From Rhodospirillaceae bacterium (GTDB lineage Bacteria > Pseudomonadota > Gammaproteobacteria > Steroidobacterales > Rariloculaceae): 35,686 nucleotides of DNA. The notes under the pieces were generated by a model. The model worked only from the letters and a program-made list of their open reading frames with translations, had not been told where the DNA came from and made no database searches. Below are positions 8,625 to 18,381 of the stretch, piece by piece. The position numbers were made by a program, and so were the translations under genes. Every line of letters starts with the position of its first letter. Positions within the stretch are counted from its first letter, which is position 1. The stretch covers positions 1-35,686 of the forward strand of contig JAHEEN010000011.1 of assembly GCA_024640685.1 (NCBI GenBank), read 5' to 3'.

Positions 8625-11600
8625 ATGTCGTTGCGACTGCTGACAACAGCTGATCCGTATGCGGCCACCGGGCGCGAGCCGGTGCTACTGACGGGCCTGC
8701 AAGGGCTCGTGCGCTTGTTGCTGCTGCAGGCCGAGCGCGATCGCAACGAGGGCCGCAACACCGCGGGCTTTGTCTCCGGCTATCGCGGCTCGCCGCTAGG
8801 CGGCTTGGATATCGAGCTATCGCGGGCATCGGCCGCACTAGAGTCGGCAAACATCCGCTTCGTGCCGGGTCTCAACGAGGAGCTTGCAGCCACGTCAATA
8901 TTGGGCTCACAGCAGGCGAGCCTGGACCCCGATGCTCGCTTCGATGGTGTATTTGGGCTCTGGTACGGCAAAGGCCCCGGCGTCGATCGGTCGGGCGACG
9001 CGTTCAAGCACGCGAATGCCGCGGGCACATCGCCATATGGCGGCGTGCTCGCGATCGCCGGCGACGATCACGCCTGCATATCGTCGACGATCGTGCAGCA
9101 AAGCGAGTTCGCGTTCATCGACGCGATGATCCCGGTGCTGATCCCGGCGGATGTCACGGACATGATCGAACTCGGGCTCTACGGCTACGCGATGTCGCGC
9201 TACAGCGGCTTCTGGGTCGGCATGATCGTGACCGCCGAGACAGCCGACTCGACGCAGTCGCTATCGCTGGCACAGTTGGCAGTCGACATCGCGCTGCCAT
9301 CGCCGCCGGACCTCGATGTCGGCATCCGCTGGCCCGATACGCCGCTCGCCCAAGAGCAGCGCATACACGAGCTTAAAATGCCCGCCGTCGTCGAGTTTGC
9401 GCGGAGCAATCGACTCGATCAGATCGTATGGGATACGTCGCGGCCGCGTGTCGGCATCGTGACGGCCGGGAAGTCGTTCGGCGACGTTATGCAAGCGCTC
9501 GCGATGCTCGGCATCGATGCGAGCCGGGCTGCCGAGATTGGATTGCGCCTCTTGAAGGTTCGTATGAGCTGGCCACTCGAGCCGTCGGTCGTCGCCGGGT
9601 TCGCTGACGGTCCAGCCGAGATCATCGTCGTCGAGGAGAAGCGCGCGATCATCGAGCCGCAGCTCAAGGAACAGCTGTACGGCACTGCGTCGACCGGACC
9701 GGTCATCGTCGGTAAGCACGACGAGCGCGGCGCAGTGTTGCTCAAGGCGACTAGCGAGCTGTCGGTACTCGAGATCGCAGAAGTGCTCGCCCGGCGTTTG
9801 GCGCCGTTCGACGCAACGGGAGCCCTGCGAGCGCGCAGTCAAGCGGTGCTGTCGCAAGTGGCTGCGACACCGGCGGTTGTTCCGGGCAGCGGTCGGAGAC
9901 CGCATTTCTGTTCGGGCTGCCCGCACAACACGTCGACGCGCGTGCCGGAAGGCAGCCGTGCGCTCGCTGGAATCGGCTGTCATTTCATGGCGTTGTGGAT
10001 GGATCGATCGACGGCGACGTACACGCAGATGGGTGCGGAAGGTGCGACGTGGATCGGCCGTGCGCCGTTCGTCGAAACCGCGCACGTCTTTCAGAACGTC
10101 GGTGACGGCACTTATACGCATTCGGGTCTGTTGGCGATTCGCGCGGCGATCGCCTCGGGCGTCAACATCACGTTCAAAATTCTTTACAACGATGCCGTCG
10201 CGATGACCGGCGGTCAGTCCGTCGAGGGTGGCTTCACGCCGGCGCAGATCGCCCAGCAGGTGATTGCCGAGGGTGCGGGCCGCGTTGCAATCGTCAGCGA
10301 TCATCCGGGGCGCTACGCTCGCACGGACTTGCCGGCTGCGGTCGGCGTGTTCCCGCGTGAGGCACTCGACCGCGTGCAGCGCGGTTTGCGCGAGCATACC
10401 GGCGTCTCTGTGCTGATCTTCGATCAAGCCTGCGCCGCCGAGACCCGGCGCAAGCGTAAACGCGGTCTGATCGCGACGCCAGGTCGCCGGGTCGAGATCA
10501 ACACGCTCGTCTGTGAGGGCTGTGGGGACTGCAACGAGCAGTCGAATTGCCTGGCCGTCGTACCGGTGGAGACCGAGCTCGGCCGCAAGCGTGCTATCGA
10601 TCAATCGGCGTGCAATCGCGACTACAGTTGCCTGAAGGGATTCTGTCCGAGTTTCGTAACCATCACGGGCACGAGGCACGAGCGACAGCTTTTCACGCTG
10701 CCGGTCGCGATTCCCGATCCGCCGGCACCGACCGAGGCGCCATGCAATATTGTCCTTGCCGGTGTCGGCGGGACCGGTGTCGTTACGGCAGGTAGTCTGC
10801 TCGGGCTTGCAGCATTTCTCGAGGGTAGAGAAGTGCTCGAGCTCGCACAGACGGGGCTCGCGCAAAAATTCGGCGCCGTGCTCGCGCATGTGCGCGTCGC
10901 AGCGCGCGGCGCTGAGCTGACTGGCGGGCCGCGCGTGGCCGAAGGGCAGGCTGACGTCGTGCTCGCCGCAGACTTGCTCGTTGCGGCGTCGCAGCCGGCA
11001 TTGACGCGATTCTCGACGACGCGCACGGCGGTCGTAGCGAACTCGCACGACGTGCTGCCGCCGGAGTTCATTCACGATCGCAACCTCGAGTATCCAGGCC
11101 AGGCACTGCTTGCGGCATTGCAGCAAGCGAGCCGCCCGGGGCGATTGACGGCATTGGATGCGAATCACTATGCGGCGACGCTGCTCGGTGATGCGACGTT
11201 CGCGAACATCGTCGTGCTCGGTGCGGCGTTGCAGCTCGGCCTGCTGCCGATATCGGTTGCGGCGTTCGAGCGTGCGTTCGAGACGCTCGGCGACCGCGCG
11301 GCTGACAACAGCGCGGCGCTCGCACTCGGCCGGTACATCGCTCACGATCCGCAAGGCGCGGCCGCGTTGTGCCTGCGACAGCGTCCGGCATCGCAACGGC
11401 TCGACGGTCTAGCCGACATTGTCGCGCATCGTGTCGCGCACCTGACCGCGTACCAGGACGCGGCCTATGCAGCGAGATACGCGGAGCTCGTGCAACGCGT
11501 TCAGCGCGTTGAGGCAGCGATCGATTCGACGAGCGAAGTGCTCGCAACGGCCGTCGCCGAAGCGTATTTTCGTCTTCTCGCCTACAAGGACGAGTACGAG

Positions 11601-12071
11601 GTCGCGCGCTTGTATACCGAGACCGACTTCGTGCCGCAGCTGATGGCCGAATACGACGGACGGGCGCGCATCGCGTTCGAGTTCTCGCTGCCGTTCGTCA
11701 GCCGAATCGATCCCGCGACGGGTCGGCCGCGCAAGCGCAGCTTCGGCCCATGGGTTCTGCCCGTGTTGCGTTTGCTGGCACGCCTGCGATCGTTGCGCGG
11801 CAGCGCGCTCGATGTGTTCGCGCATACGCGCGAGCGCAAACTCCAGCGACGGCTGATTGCCGAGTACGAGGCGTTGATTGCGCGGCTGCTCGACGAGATC
11901 GATGCGACGCGACTGGCGTTAGCCGTCGAGCTTGCGGCATTGCCGAACGAGATTCGCGGCTTCGGCCCGGTCAAGGCTGCGGCGGCTGCGGCTCAAGCCG
12001 AGCGACGCGAAGCGCTGCTGGCGCAGTGGGTTCATGGAGCCGAGCCCGCGGGTCAGCGGCCAGCGGCGTGA
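8625..12071 (+). CDS. Indolepyruvate ferredoxin oxidoreductase family protein (single polypeptide)
   Basis: 1148 aa. N-terminal GFVSGYRGSPLGGLD; TPP region GIGCHFMALWMDRS...GDGTYTHSGLLAIRAAI...YNDAVAMTGGQ; Cys cluster CEGCGDCNEQSNC...CNRDYSCLKGFCPSF; C-terminal gamma-like GVGGTGVVTAGSLLG. Confidence 0.92.
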   Translation: MSLRLLTTADPYAATGREPVLLTGLQGLVRLLLLQAERDRNEGRNTAGFVSGYRGSPLGGLDIELSRASAALESANIRFVPGLNEELAATSILGSQQASLDPDARFDGVFGLWYGKGPGVDRSGDAFKHANAAGTSPYGGVLAIAGDDHACISSTIVQQSEFAFIDAMIPVLIPADVTDMIELGLYGYAMSRYSGFWVGMIVTAETADSTQSLSLAQLAVDIALPSPPDLDVGIRWPDTPLAQEQRIHELKMPAVVEFARSNRLDQIVWDTSRPRVGIVTAGKSFGDVMQALAMLGIDASRAAEIGLRLLKVRMSWPLEPSVVAGFADGPAEIIVVEEKRAIIEPQLKEQLYGTASTGPVIVGKHDERGAVLLKATSELSVLEIAEVLARRLAPFDATGALRARSQAVLSQVAATPAVVPGSGRRPHFCSGCPHNTSTRVPEGSRALAGIGCHFMALWMDRSTATYTQMGAEGATWIGRAPFVETAHVFQNVGDGTYTHSGLLAIRAAIASGVNITFKILYNDAVAMTGGQSVEGGFTPAQIAQQVIAEGAGRVAIVSDHPGRYARTDLPAAVGVFPREALDRVQRGLREHTGVSVLIFDQACAAETRRKRKRGLIATPGRRVEINTLVCEGCGDCNEQSNCLAVVPVETELGRKRAIDQSACNRDYSCLKGFCPSFVTITGTRHERQLFTLPVAIPDPPAPTEAPCNIVLAGVGGTGVVTAGSLLGLAAFLEGREVLELAQTGLAQKFGAVLAHVRVAARGAELTGGPRVAEGQADVVLAADLLVAASQPALTRFSTTRTAVVANSHDVLPPEFIHDRNLEYPGQALLAALQQASRPGRLTALDANHYAATLLGDATFANIVVLGAALQLGLLPISVAAFERAFETLGDRAADNSAALALGRYIAHDPQGAAALCLRQRPASQRLDGLADIVAHRVAHLTAYQDAAYAARYAELVQRVQRVEAAIDSTSEVLATAVAEAYFRLLAYKDEYEVARLYTETDFVPQLMAEYDGRARIAFEFSLPFVSRIDPATGRPRKRSFGPWVLPVLRLLARLRSLRGSALDVFAHTRERKLQRRLIAEYEALIARLLDEIDATRLALAVELAALPNEIRGFGPVKAAAAAAQAERREALLAQWVHGAEPAGQRPAA

Positions 12072-12096
12072 GTGATCGGACCGTGACTAACCGGCG

Positions 12097-12441
12097 TTAG
12101 CGCGCCTCGCCGGTTTCTTGCGCTGTCGCACAGCGGATGCAGCGATCGGCAAACGGCTGCGCGTTCAGACGGGCGAGCGGTATCGTGTCGCCGCAGGTGA
12201 CACAGGTTCCGTAGGTCCCGTTCTTGATTTGGTCGAGTGCACGTGCGACTTGGCTCAGCTCGAGACGCGCCTCGTTACCTAGTGCATCGACGACTTCAGC
12301 GTTCTCGAGCTCCTGCGCCTGCTCTTGGGAGTCGGCGCTACGCCCCGAGGTCAGGTTTTCTTTGATCCGCGCAAGCCGATCGGCAAGTTCCTCGCGTCGT
12401 GCGATGAGCTGCTCATGGATCTCTGAATAATCGTCTTGCAT
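12097..12441 (-). CDS. DksA/TraR family C4 zinc-finger protein
   Basis: MQDDYSEIHEQLIARREELADRLARIKE...LDQIKNGTYGTCVTCGDTIPLARLNAQPFADRCIRCATAQE; CxxC-x17-CxxC. Confidence 0.9.
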   Translation of the reverse strand: MQDDYSEIHEQLIARREELADRLARIKENLTSGRSADSQEQAQELENAEVVDALGNEARLELSQVARALDQIKNGTYGTCVTCGDTIPLARLNAQPFADRCIRCATAQETGEAR

Positions 12442-12609
12442 ATCGTCCCGTCCTTTGCCTCCAACGGGCTTTTTCGCTATCGCGGGTCTCTTTGACGCGG
12501 CGCAATCGGCGCCTCGTGCTCGCCGTTGCCAAACAGCATAGCTTGTCTAGGCGGTCCGCCCAAGGGGGCGACGGCTGGAAATCCGACTCAGGCTGCCGTC
12601 GAGCGCGAT

Positions 12610-13443
12610 CTATTGATCGTCGCTGCTCAAGGCCCTGAATCGGGCCAGGTGACGGGCCGCGCGCTCGCGATCGCCGCGCCAGCCGTAGAGGCGGGCGAGG
12701 TTGTAGTGCGCATCCGGTAACGATGGATCGAGATTGAGTGCGTTGGCGTATTGCTCGATCGCTGCGTCGTTGGCGCCCTGGTCCTCGAGTACGACACCGA
12801 GATTGAACGCGGCGATCGCATGGCTAGGCTCGCGCTCGAGCGCGGCCCGGTAGCATGCCTCGGCTTCCGAATGATGCCGCGCAGCGTGCAATAGACGGCC
12901 GAGATTGATGCGTGCGTCGACGCAATCCGCATCGATCCTGATCGCTCTGCGATACGCGTGCATCGCGTCCTCATCGAGGCCTTGGCGGTCGAGCTTCAGC
13001 CCGCGTGCAAACCAATAGTCCGCAGAATGCGTCGCGACGACCGTTGCGGTGTTGGTCTCGGCCTGTGTGCCGCTAGCCGTGCTCGGCGAATCGATCGCTG
13101 CGAAGTCGAACAGCGCCTGCCCCGATTCGGGCTCCCAGCTCGTGTTGGCGTCGCGAACCAAGATGCGTCGATGCGCGCATACGACTCGAACCGAGCTCAA
13201 CGGGCGCTCGGCCGGCAATACGGCGCGCAGTGCGCGCAACGCGCGCCAGATGCGGCGGACATCGACTGCGCGATTCTCGAGCGCTTTCGCCGAGCGCAGG
13301 AACACCAGATCCTGAAATGAGAAACGCAGTCGGCCGTGCGATGTTTTCGATGGGGAGACGATGCCGGCACGCGCGGCCGCGCGAACGCGTTCTTGGGATT
13401 CGCCGACGAGACCGGCGACCTCTCGGGTGGAGTAGGCCCGCAT
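12610..13443 (-). CDS. MerR-type helix-turn-helix protein with C-terminal TPR repeats
   Basis: N-terminal YSTREVAGLVGESQERVRAAARAGIVSPSKTSHGRLRFSFQDLVFLRSAKAL (MerR-like HTH). C-terminal TPR units: DEDAMHAYRRAIRIDADCVDARINLGRLL, SEAEACYRAALEREPSHAIAAFNLGVVLEDQGANDAAIEQYANALNLDPSLPDAHYNLARLY. Confidence 0.8.
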   Translation of the reverse strand: MRAYSTREVAGLVGESQERVRAAARAGIVSPSKTSHGRLRFSFQDLVFLRSAKALENRAVDVRRIWRALRALRAVLPAERPLSSVRVVCAHRRILVRDANTSWEPESGQALFDFAAIDSPSTASGTQAETNTATVVATHSADYWFARGLKLDRQGLDEDAMHAYRRAIRIDADCVDARINLGRLLHAARHHSEAEACYRAALEREPSHAIAAFNLGVVLEDQGANDAAIEQYANALNLDPSLPDAHYNLARLYGWRGDRERAARHLARFRALSSDDQ

Positions 13444-13479
13444 GGAGCGCCATTATCTAGCACCGTTCGCGCCAAATCC

Positions 13480-13492
13480 AGAGAATTTCTCT
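13480..13492. promoter_or_regulatory. Inverted repeat AGAGAA-T-TTCTCT, possible operator
   Basis: Perfect 6-1-6 inverted repeat in the intergenic region 37 nt upstream of the MerR-TPR start codon. Confidence 0.35.
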
Positions 13493-13597
13493 TTAATTTC
13501 CATAGGTTTGCAGGCCTGCTCGAAAAACGGCGCAGATTCATGCTCGGTTCAGGCCACGACGGTTACTCTGGCGCCGTAGGATCGAAGGAGAACCACG

Positions 13598-13915
13598 ATG
13601 TTGCGAATTATCATGATTACTGGCACAGCGATTTGTCTGTCGATGGGCAGCGGTCTAGCGCGGGCGGATCATGACGACGGGCTCAGATATGTCCTGGGCG
13701 GTGCCCTGATCGGTGCGGCCATTGGCGAGCTCGCATACTCGAGCGGCCATCGCGGTCACGTCGTGGTCGACTACGGATACAGCCCGTACCGGATGTATCC
13801 GCGCCGTTTTCGCGGTCATGCGCGCGGTTTCCGGCACGGCTATCGCGGTCCTGGGCTCAGGCACCGCCACGGCCTCCGGCACGGCCATCGCCACAATCGC
13901 TATTGTTGGTACTGA
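13598..13915 (+). CDS. Small secreted protein with Gly-rich hydrophobic segment and His/Arg-rich tail
   Basis: MLRIIMITGTAICLSMGSGLARADHDD...LGGALIGAAIGELAY...RHGYRGPGLRHRHGLRHGHRHNRYCWY. RBS-like AAGGAG upstream, strong terminator downstream. Confidence 0.7.
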   Translation: MLRIIMITGTAICLSMGSGLARADHDDGLRYVLGGALIGAAIGELAYSSGHRGHVVVDYGYSPYRMYPRRFRGHARGFRHGYRGPGLRHRHGLRHGHRHNRYCWY

Positions 13916-13950
13916 TCGACCGCGCCAATCTCGAAGTGCCATCGATGTGG

Positions 13951-13982
13951 AAGCCGCCTGCCGATGCAGGCGGCTTTTTTTT
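13951..13982 (+). terminator. Rho-independent terminator
   Basis: AAGCCGCCTGC-CGAT-GCAGGCGGCTT (perfect 11-bp stem, 4-nt loop) ending in an uninterrupted run of 8 T (13975-13982; the first two T are also the last stem bases). Confidence 0.93.
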
Positions 13983-14105
13983 CGTAACCGAGCGCCACTC
14001 CGGGGACGGTGGAGCCATGACACTTAGCTAGTAGCCGCGTCGCTGTAGCGCTTATAGTCAACAGGAACTGAGACGCAAAACGAGGAGCGGAGCGTGCGTG
14101 GACGG

Positions 14106-15722
14106 ATGATGTCGAAGCCGTTGACGATCACCGAGATCATGGCGTTCGCAGACCGCCATCACGGCAATTCGGAGATTGTCTCGATCACGGCTGACGAAGG
14201 CCTGCACCGTGCGACTTACCGCGACGTTTTTGCGCGAGCCGCGCGCGTCGCAGCAGTGCTCGAGTCGATGGGCTTCAATGAAGGTGACCGAATCGCGACG
14301 CTCGCGTGGAACGATCACCGACACCTGGAGCTTTACTACGGCGTATCGTGCAGCGGCCGCGTGCTGCATACCGTCAACCCTAGGCTGTTCGGCGAGCAGC
14401 TCGTATACATTATTAATCATGCCGAGGATCGGGCGCTGTTTTTCGATCCGATGTTCTTGCCGCTCGTCGAAGGGCTTGCGGACAGGCTACCGACGGTCGA
14501 GCAGTTCGTCGCGCTGTGCGGCCGTGCTGCGATGCCCGACTCGAAGCTGCCGCGACTGGAGTGCTACGAGACGTTGCTCGACAACGCGACCGCCAACGTC
14601 GATTGGCCCGCGCTAGACGAGCAGTCAGCGTCGGCGCTGTGCTACACGTCGGGTACGACTGGCCATCCGAAAGGCGTGCTGTACAGCCATCGTTCGACGG
14701 TATTACACGCCTATGCGAGCGCGCTCCCCGACGTCATGCAGCTATCCAAGCGCGACGTTGTGCTGCCCGTCGTGCCGATGTTTCACGTCAACGCTTGGGG
14801 CACGCCGTACTCGGGGCCGCTGACCGGCGCGAAGCTCGTTTTGCCGGGGCCGAAAATGGCCGACGGCGAGACGCTACACAGCCTGATCGACGGTGAGGGC
14901 GTCACGATCGCGCTCGGCGTGCCGACCGTCTGGCTCGCACTGCTCGAGCACCTGCGCACGACCGGCAAGACGGTACCTAGCCTCGACCGTACGCTCGTCG
15001 GCGGTGCCGCTTGTCCGTTGAGCATCATGCGCGAGTTCGAGGAGCGCCATGGCGTGACGACCCGTCACGGTTGGGGCATGACCGAGACCAGTCCGCTCGG
15101 TTCCGTCAACGTGCCGGTCGAGGATCCGAGCTCGCTGAACGAGCGCGAGCACGACGAGCAACGCGTCAAGCAGGGGCGCGCGCTGTTCGGCGTCGATTTC
15201 AAGATCGTCGATGACGCGAACCGAGAGCTGCCGTGGGACGGCAAGGCGTTCGGCGATTTGAAGATCCGTGGCTACTGGGTATGCGACGGCTATTTCAAGG
15301 CAGGTGACGGAGCAGTGCTCGACGCCGACGGCTGGTTCTCGACAGGCGACGTCGCGACGATCGATGCGTCGGGCTTCATGAAGATCACCGATCGCACGAA
15401 GGACGTTATCAAGTCCGGCGGAGAATGGATCAGCTCGATCGAGCTCGAGAATCTGGCGATCGGGCATCCGGACGTTGCCGAGGCCGCGGTCATCGGTGTC
15501 GATCACCCGAAGTGGACCGAGCGGCCGCTGCTGATCGTCGTACCGACGGACTCGAGCACGATCGACAAGGCGGCGCTGCTCGACTGGTTCAAGGGCAAGG
15601 TCGCTGACTGGTGGATTCCGGATGACGTCGTCACGGTCGCGACGATTCCGCATACGGCGACCGGCAAGATCTCAAAGCTGACGCTGCGCGAGCAGTTCAA
15701 GGAATATCGTTTTCCGACCTAG
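14106..15722 (+). CDS. AMP-forming acyl-CoA synthetase / long-chain fatty-acid-CoA ligase
   Basis: [83 protein letters not shown]. Confidence 0.92.
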   Translation: MMSKPLTITEIMAFADRHHGNSEIVSITADEGLHRATYRDVFARAARVAAVLESMGFNEGDRIATLAWNDHRHLELYYGVSCSGRVLHTVNPRLFGEQLVYIINHAEDRALFFDPMFLPLVEGLADRLPTVEQFVALCGRAAMPDSKLPRLECYETLLDNATANVDWPALDEQSASALCYTSGTTGHPKGVLYSHRSTVLHAYASALPDVMQLSKRDVVLPVVPMFHVNAWGTPYSGPLTGAKLVLPGPKMADGETLHSLIDGEGVTIALGVPTVWLALLEHLRTTGKTVPSLDRTLVGGAACPLSIMREFEERHGVTTRHGWGMTETSPLGSVNVPVEDPSSLNEREHDEQRVKQGRALFGVDFKIVDDANRELPWDGKAFGDLKIRGYWVCDGYFKAGDGAVLDADGWFSTGDVATIDASGFMKITDRTKDVIKSGGEWISSIELENLAIGHPDVAEAAVIGVDHPKWTERPLLIVVPTDSSTIDKAALLDWFKGKVADWWIPDDVVTVATIPHTATGKISKLTLREQFKEYRFPT

Positions 15723-15803
15723 CGCGATCGGCGCCGTCCAGTCGGCTTGAAACGCCCCACGATTTCGGGTCGAATCGGGCCGTCAAGCGCTGCGGGAGAT
15801 CTC

Positions 15804-17348
15804 ATGCGACTCGTCTTGTCACTGATAAGCCTCTTTGCCGCCGGTAGCGTCGCTGCGCAGGATGTGCCGCGCGCGGCCAGCGGCCGACCCGATCTTCAAG
15901 GCATCTGGCAGGTCGTCGAGCGTGCTGGTTACGATCTCGAGGCGCATGCGGCGCGGCACGACATGAAGGCTGGCTTGAGCGTCGTCGATGGCGGGGAGAT
16001 TCCCTATCAGCCGTGGGCCGCCGCGCAGAAGGCCGAGAACTTCGCGAGCCGCGCGACGGCCGATCCGCTCGCGAGCTGCTATCTCCCGGGCGTGCCGCGC
16101 GTCATGGCATTGGACTATCCGTTCCAGATTTTTCAAACGGACGATCAGGTCGCCCTCACGTTCGAGTGGCAACAGGTGTACCGCTTGATCTACGTTTCCG
16201 ATGAGCCATCGCCATATGCGGGCGTTGAGTCGTGGATGGGCCATTCGCGTGGACGTTGGGACGGCGACGTTTTCGTCGTCGACGTAACTGACCAAAACGA
16301 TCGCACGTGGCTCGATTCGGCCGGCAACTTTCATAGCGCCGCAATGCAGGTCACGGAGCGCTTTCGTCTCGAGGATTCCGATACCCTCGCCTATGAGGCG
16401 ACCATCGACGATCCGGACGTATTCACGCGCCCCTGGACCCTGCGGCTGACGATGAAGCGCCAGTCGCACGGCGATCGCCTTCTCGAATATCAGTGTCAAG
16501 CCGAGAAAGAAGAGGCCAACGGCGCGTTCGAGCGCGACGAGCGCACGTGGTATCCGGCGCCCGTGCCCGATGACGGTGTCGCCTTCGACGCCGATGCCGG
16601 CATCGATCTGCCGTTGCCTGCCGCGGGCGAGGATGTCCGCCGGCTGGCCGACGGCACGCCCGACATCAGCGGCTGGTACATGGCTGACGGTGGCGGCGCC
16701 AACTACGGGCTCGAGGCGCATCCGGGGCACGAGCTCTTGCCGCCGAGTCGTGGTCACGTTGTCGATCCGGCCGACGGGACGTTGCCGTACCGCACATGGG
16801 CGCGCGCCGAGCGCATCGAGCGCGAAATGCCTTATCGAGGCTACGACGACCCGACCGCGCATTGCTTCGTCGCGGGACTGCCGCGTTCGCACTACGTGCC
16901 CGCGCCGTTTTTCGTCGTGCAGACGCCGACGCACGTCGTGTTCCTGCACGAGCGCATGGCTTGGCGCCTGATCAGGCTCGACGGCGAGTTTCTTCCCGAT
17001 ACGATTCGCCTGTGGCAAGGTGACTCGATCGGCCGCTGGGAAGGCGACTCGCTCGTCGTCGAGTCGCGAAACTTCAACGGCAAGGCGTGGCTCAACGAGA
17101 CTGGTGACGTCATCAGTCACATGGAGACGCTGGTCGAGACCTACACGCCCGTTAGTCCGACGCAGGTCCATTATCGGGCCACGGTCACCGATCCGATACC
17201 GTATACGCGGCCGTGGACGATGGAGATGCCATTCAATCACATGGACGATGAATTGCTCGAGGTGGCCTGCCTCGAGGACAACAACGATCTACAGCATTTG
17301 AAGGACGTTCGCGACGAGCATCGCGCGAGCCAGAATCAAGGAGACTAG
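15804..17348 (+). CDS. Secreted protein with two tandem copies of an uncharacterised domain
   Basis: Signal peptide MRLVLSLISLFAAGSVAAQD, then two homologous units: RPDLQGIW...IPYQPWAAAQK...DPLASCYLPGVPR...IFQTDDQV...GHSRGRWDGDVFVVDV...WLDSAGN and TPDISGWY...LPYRTWARAER...DPTAHCFVAGLPR...VVQTPTHV...GDSIGRWEGDSLVVES...WLNETGD. Confidence 0.75.
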   Translation: MRLVLSLISLFAAGSVAAQDVPRAASGRPDLQGIWQVVERAGYDLEAHAARHDMKAGLSVVDGGEIPYQPWAAAQKAENFASRATADPLASCYLPGVPRVMALDYPFQIFQTDDQVALTFEWQQVYRLIYVSDEPSPYAGVESWMGHSRGRWDGDVFVVDVTDQNDRTWLDSAGNFHSAAMQVTERFRLEDSDTLAYEATIDDPDVFTRPWTLRLTMKRQSHGDRLLEYQCQAEKEEANGAFERDERTWYPAPVPDDGVAFDADAGIDLPLPAAGEDVRRLADGTPDISGWYMADGGGANYGLEAHPGHELLPPSRGHVVDPADGTLPYRTWARAERIEREMPYRGYDDPTAHCFVAGLPRSHYVPAPFFVVQTPTHVVFLHERMAWRLIRLDGEFLPDTIRLWQGDSIGRWEGDSLVVESRNFNGKAWLNETGDVISHMETLVETYTPVSPTQVHYRATVTDPIPYTRPWTMEMPFNHMDDELLEVACLEDNNDLQHLKDVRDEHRASQNQGD

Positions 17349-17350
17349 CT

Positions 17351-17755
17351 ATGCAGCGACTAGGGAAGGCGGCCCTCACGATCCTCGGCATTGTTACGAC
17401 CTGTATCGCCAACACGGCGTCGGCGCATCATGCATTTGCCGCGGAGTTCGATCGTGAAAAGCCCGTATCGTTGCGAGGCCGCGTGACCGAGATGCGGTGG
17501 GCGAACCCGCACGCGTGGATCTACATCGACGTCGAGAACGACGACGGTTCAGTGACGAATTGGGCGCTCGAGACACGCGCGGCCAACAATTTGATCCGAT
17601 TGGGCTGGCGTCGTGAGGACCTGCCGGCCGGCACGGAGCTCGTCGTCGAAGCTTGGCAGGCGCGCAATGACACGCCGACCGCGAGTATCGAGTCGGTGAC
17701 GTTCTCCGATGGGCGGAGCCTGTTTGTCGGCTCGCCGGACCAGCCGCAGCCGTAG
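17351..17755 (+). CDS. DUF6152-like secreted protein
   Basis: Signal peptide ...TASAHHAFAAEFDREKPVSLRGRVTEMRWANPHAWIYIDVENDDGSVTNWALET; paralog of 1466..1843. Confidence 0.8.
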   Translation: MQRLGKAALTILGIVTTCIANTASAHHAFAAEFDREKPVSLRGRVTEMRWANPHAWIYIDVENDDGSVTNWALETRAANNLIRLGWRREDLPAGTELVVEAWQARNDTPTASIESVTFSDGRSLFVGSPDQPQP

Positions 17756-17936
17756 CCCGGTTATCTCGCTAAGCGACCACAGCGCGGAGAAAGCCCTGAA
17801 GTTGCGGCCGCTTACCGTGCAGATTCGCCACGCATGGAACTTCCGTGGCCTGTCTTGACCAACCCCCGGCTGCGACGCTAGGGTGCGCGTTGCGCCCGGC
17901 ATGGAACCGGCGCTCGAACACGAATAGGAAACTGTT

Positions 17937-18332
17937 ATGAAATTGATGACGTCCTTGAGGCACGCCTCCATGATTTCGCTGCTGGCCATTGGCTGCACAA
18001 TCGTCGCAACGGCGCAGAGCCAGCAGGACCCGAGGCTCGCGCAGCTTGCAGATGCTGCTGGCTGCGAGTTCCCGGAGGTGCCAACCATTCCAGCGGCCGA
18101 GGGCGCCACGATGGAGCAAATGGTCGCGACGCAGGGCGCGATTCAGGCCTACATGGGCGAGAGCAACGTGCTGCTCGCTTGCCTCGGGTCCATCGCCCAA
18201 AATACTGAGCTGACGGAAGAGGACCGTCAGCTCGCGCTCGACGCGTACAACGCCGAAGTGGCCAACCAGGAAACCGTCGCCGAAAACTGGAATGTTCAGC
18301 GCACGGCGTTTCTGGAGGCGCAGGAGCAGTAG
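17937..18332 (+). CDS. Hypothetical secreted protein
   Basis: MKLMTSLRHASMISLLAIGCTIVATAQSQQDPRLAQLADAAGCEFPE...; signal peptide, Ala/Gln/Glu-rich; no family recognised. Confidence 0.6.
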   Translation: MKLMTSLRHASMISLLAIGCTIVATAQSQQDPRLAQLADAAGCEFPEVPTIPAAEGATMEQMVATQGAIQAYMGESNVLLACLGSIAQNTELTEEDRQLALDAYNAEVANQETVAENWNVQRTAFLEAQEQ

Positions 18333-18381
18333 ATCGCTTTCAGGCACAGTGGCTGCCTGGTTGGATTATTAGGGCTCGGTC

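Noticed and set aside
9261-11396. 711-aa minus-strand ORF
   Set aside because: Antisense to the well-supported indolepyruvate oxidoreductase; Arg/His-rich low-complexity translation typical of shadow ORFs in GC-rich DNA.
12072-12096. CTAAC-CGGC-GTTAG hairpin between convergent genes
   Set aside because: 5-bp stem without T-run; too weak to call.
15819-17240. 473-aa minus-strand ORF
   Set aside because: Antisense to the duplicated-domain secreted protein, which has a signal peptide and internal homology; shadow ORF.
18340-18375. Possible terminator CAGGCA...TGCCTG after the secreted protein gene
   Set aside because: Only a 6-bp stem and no clear T-run.
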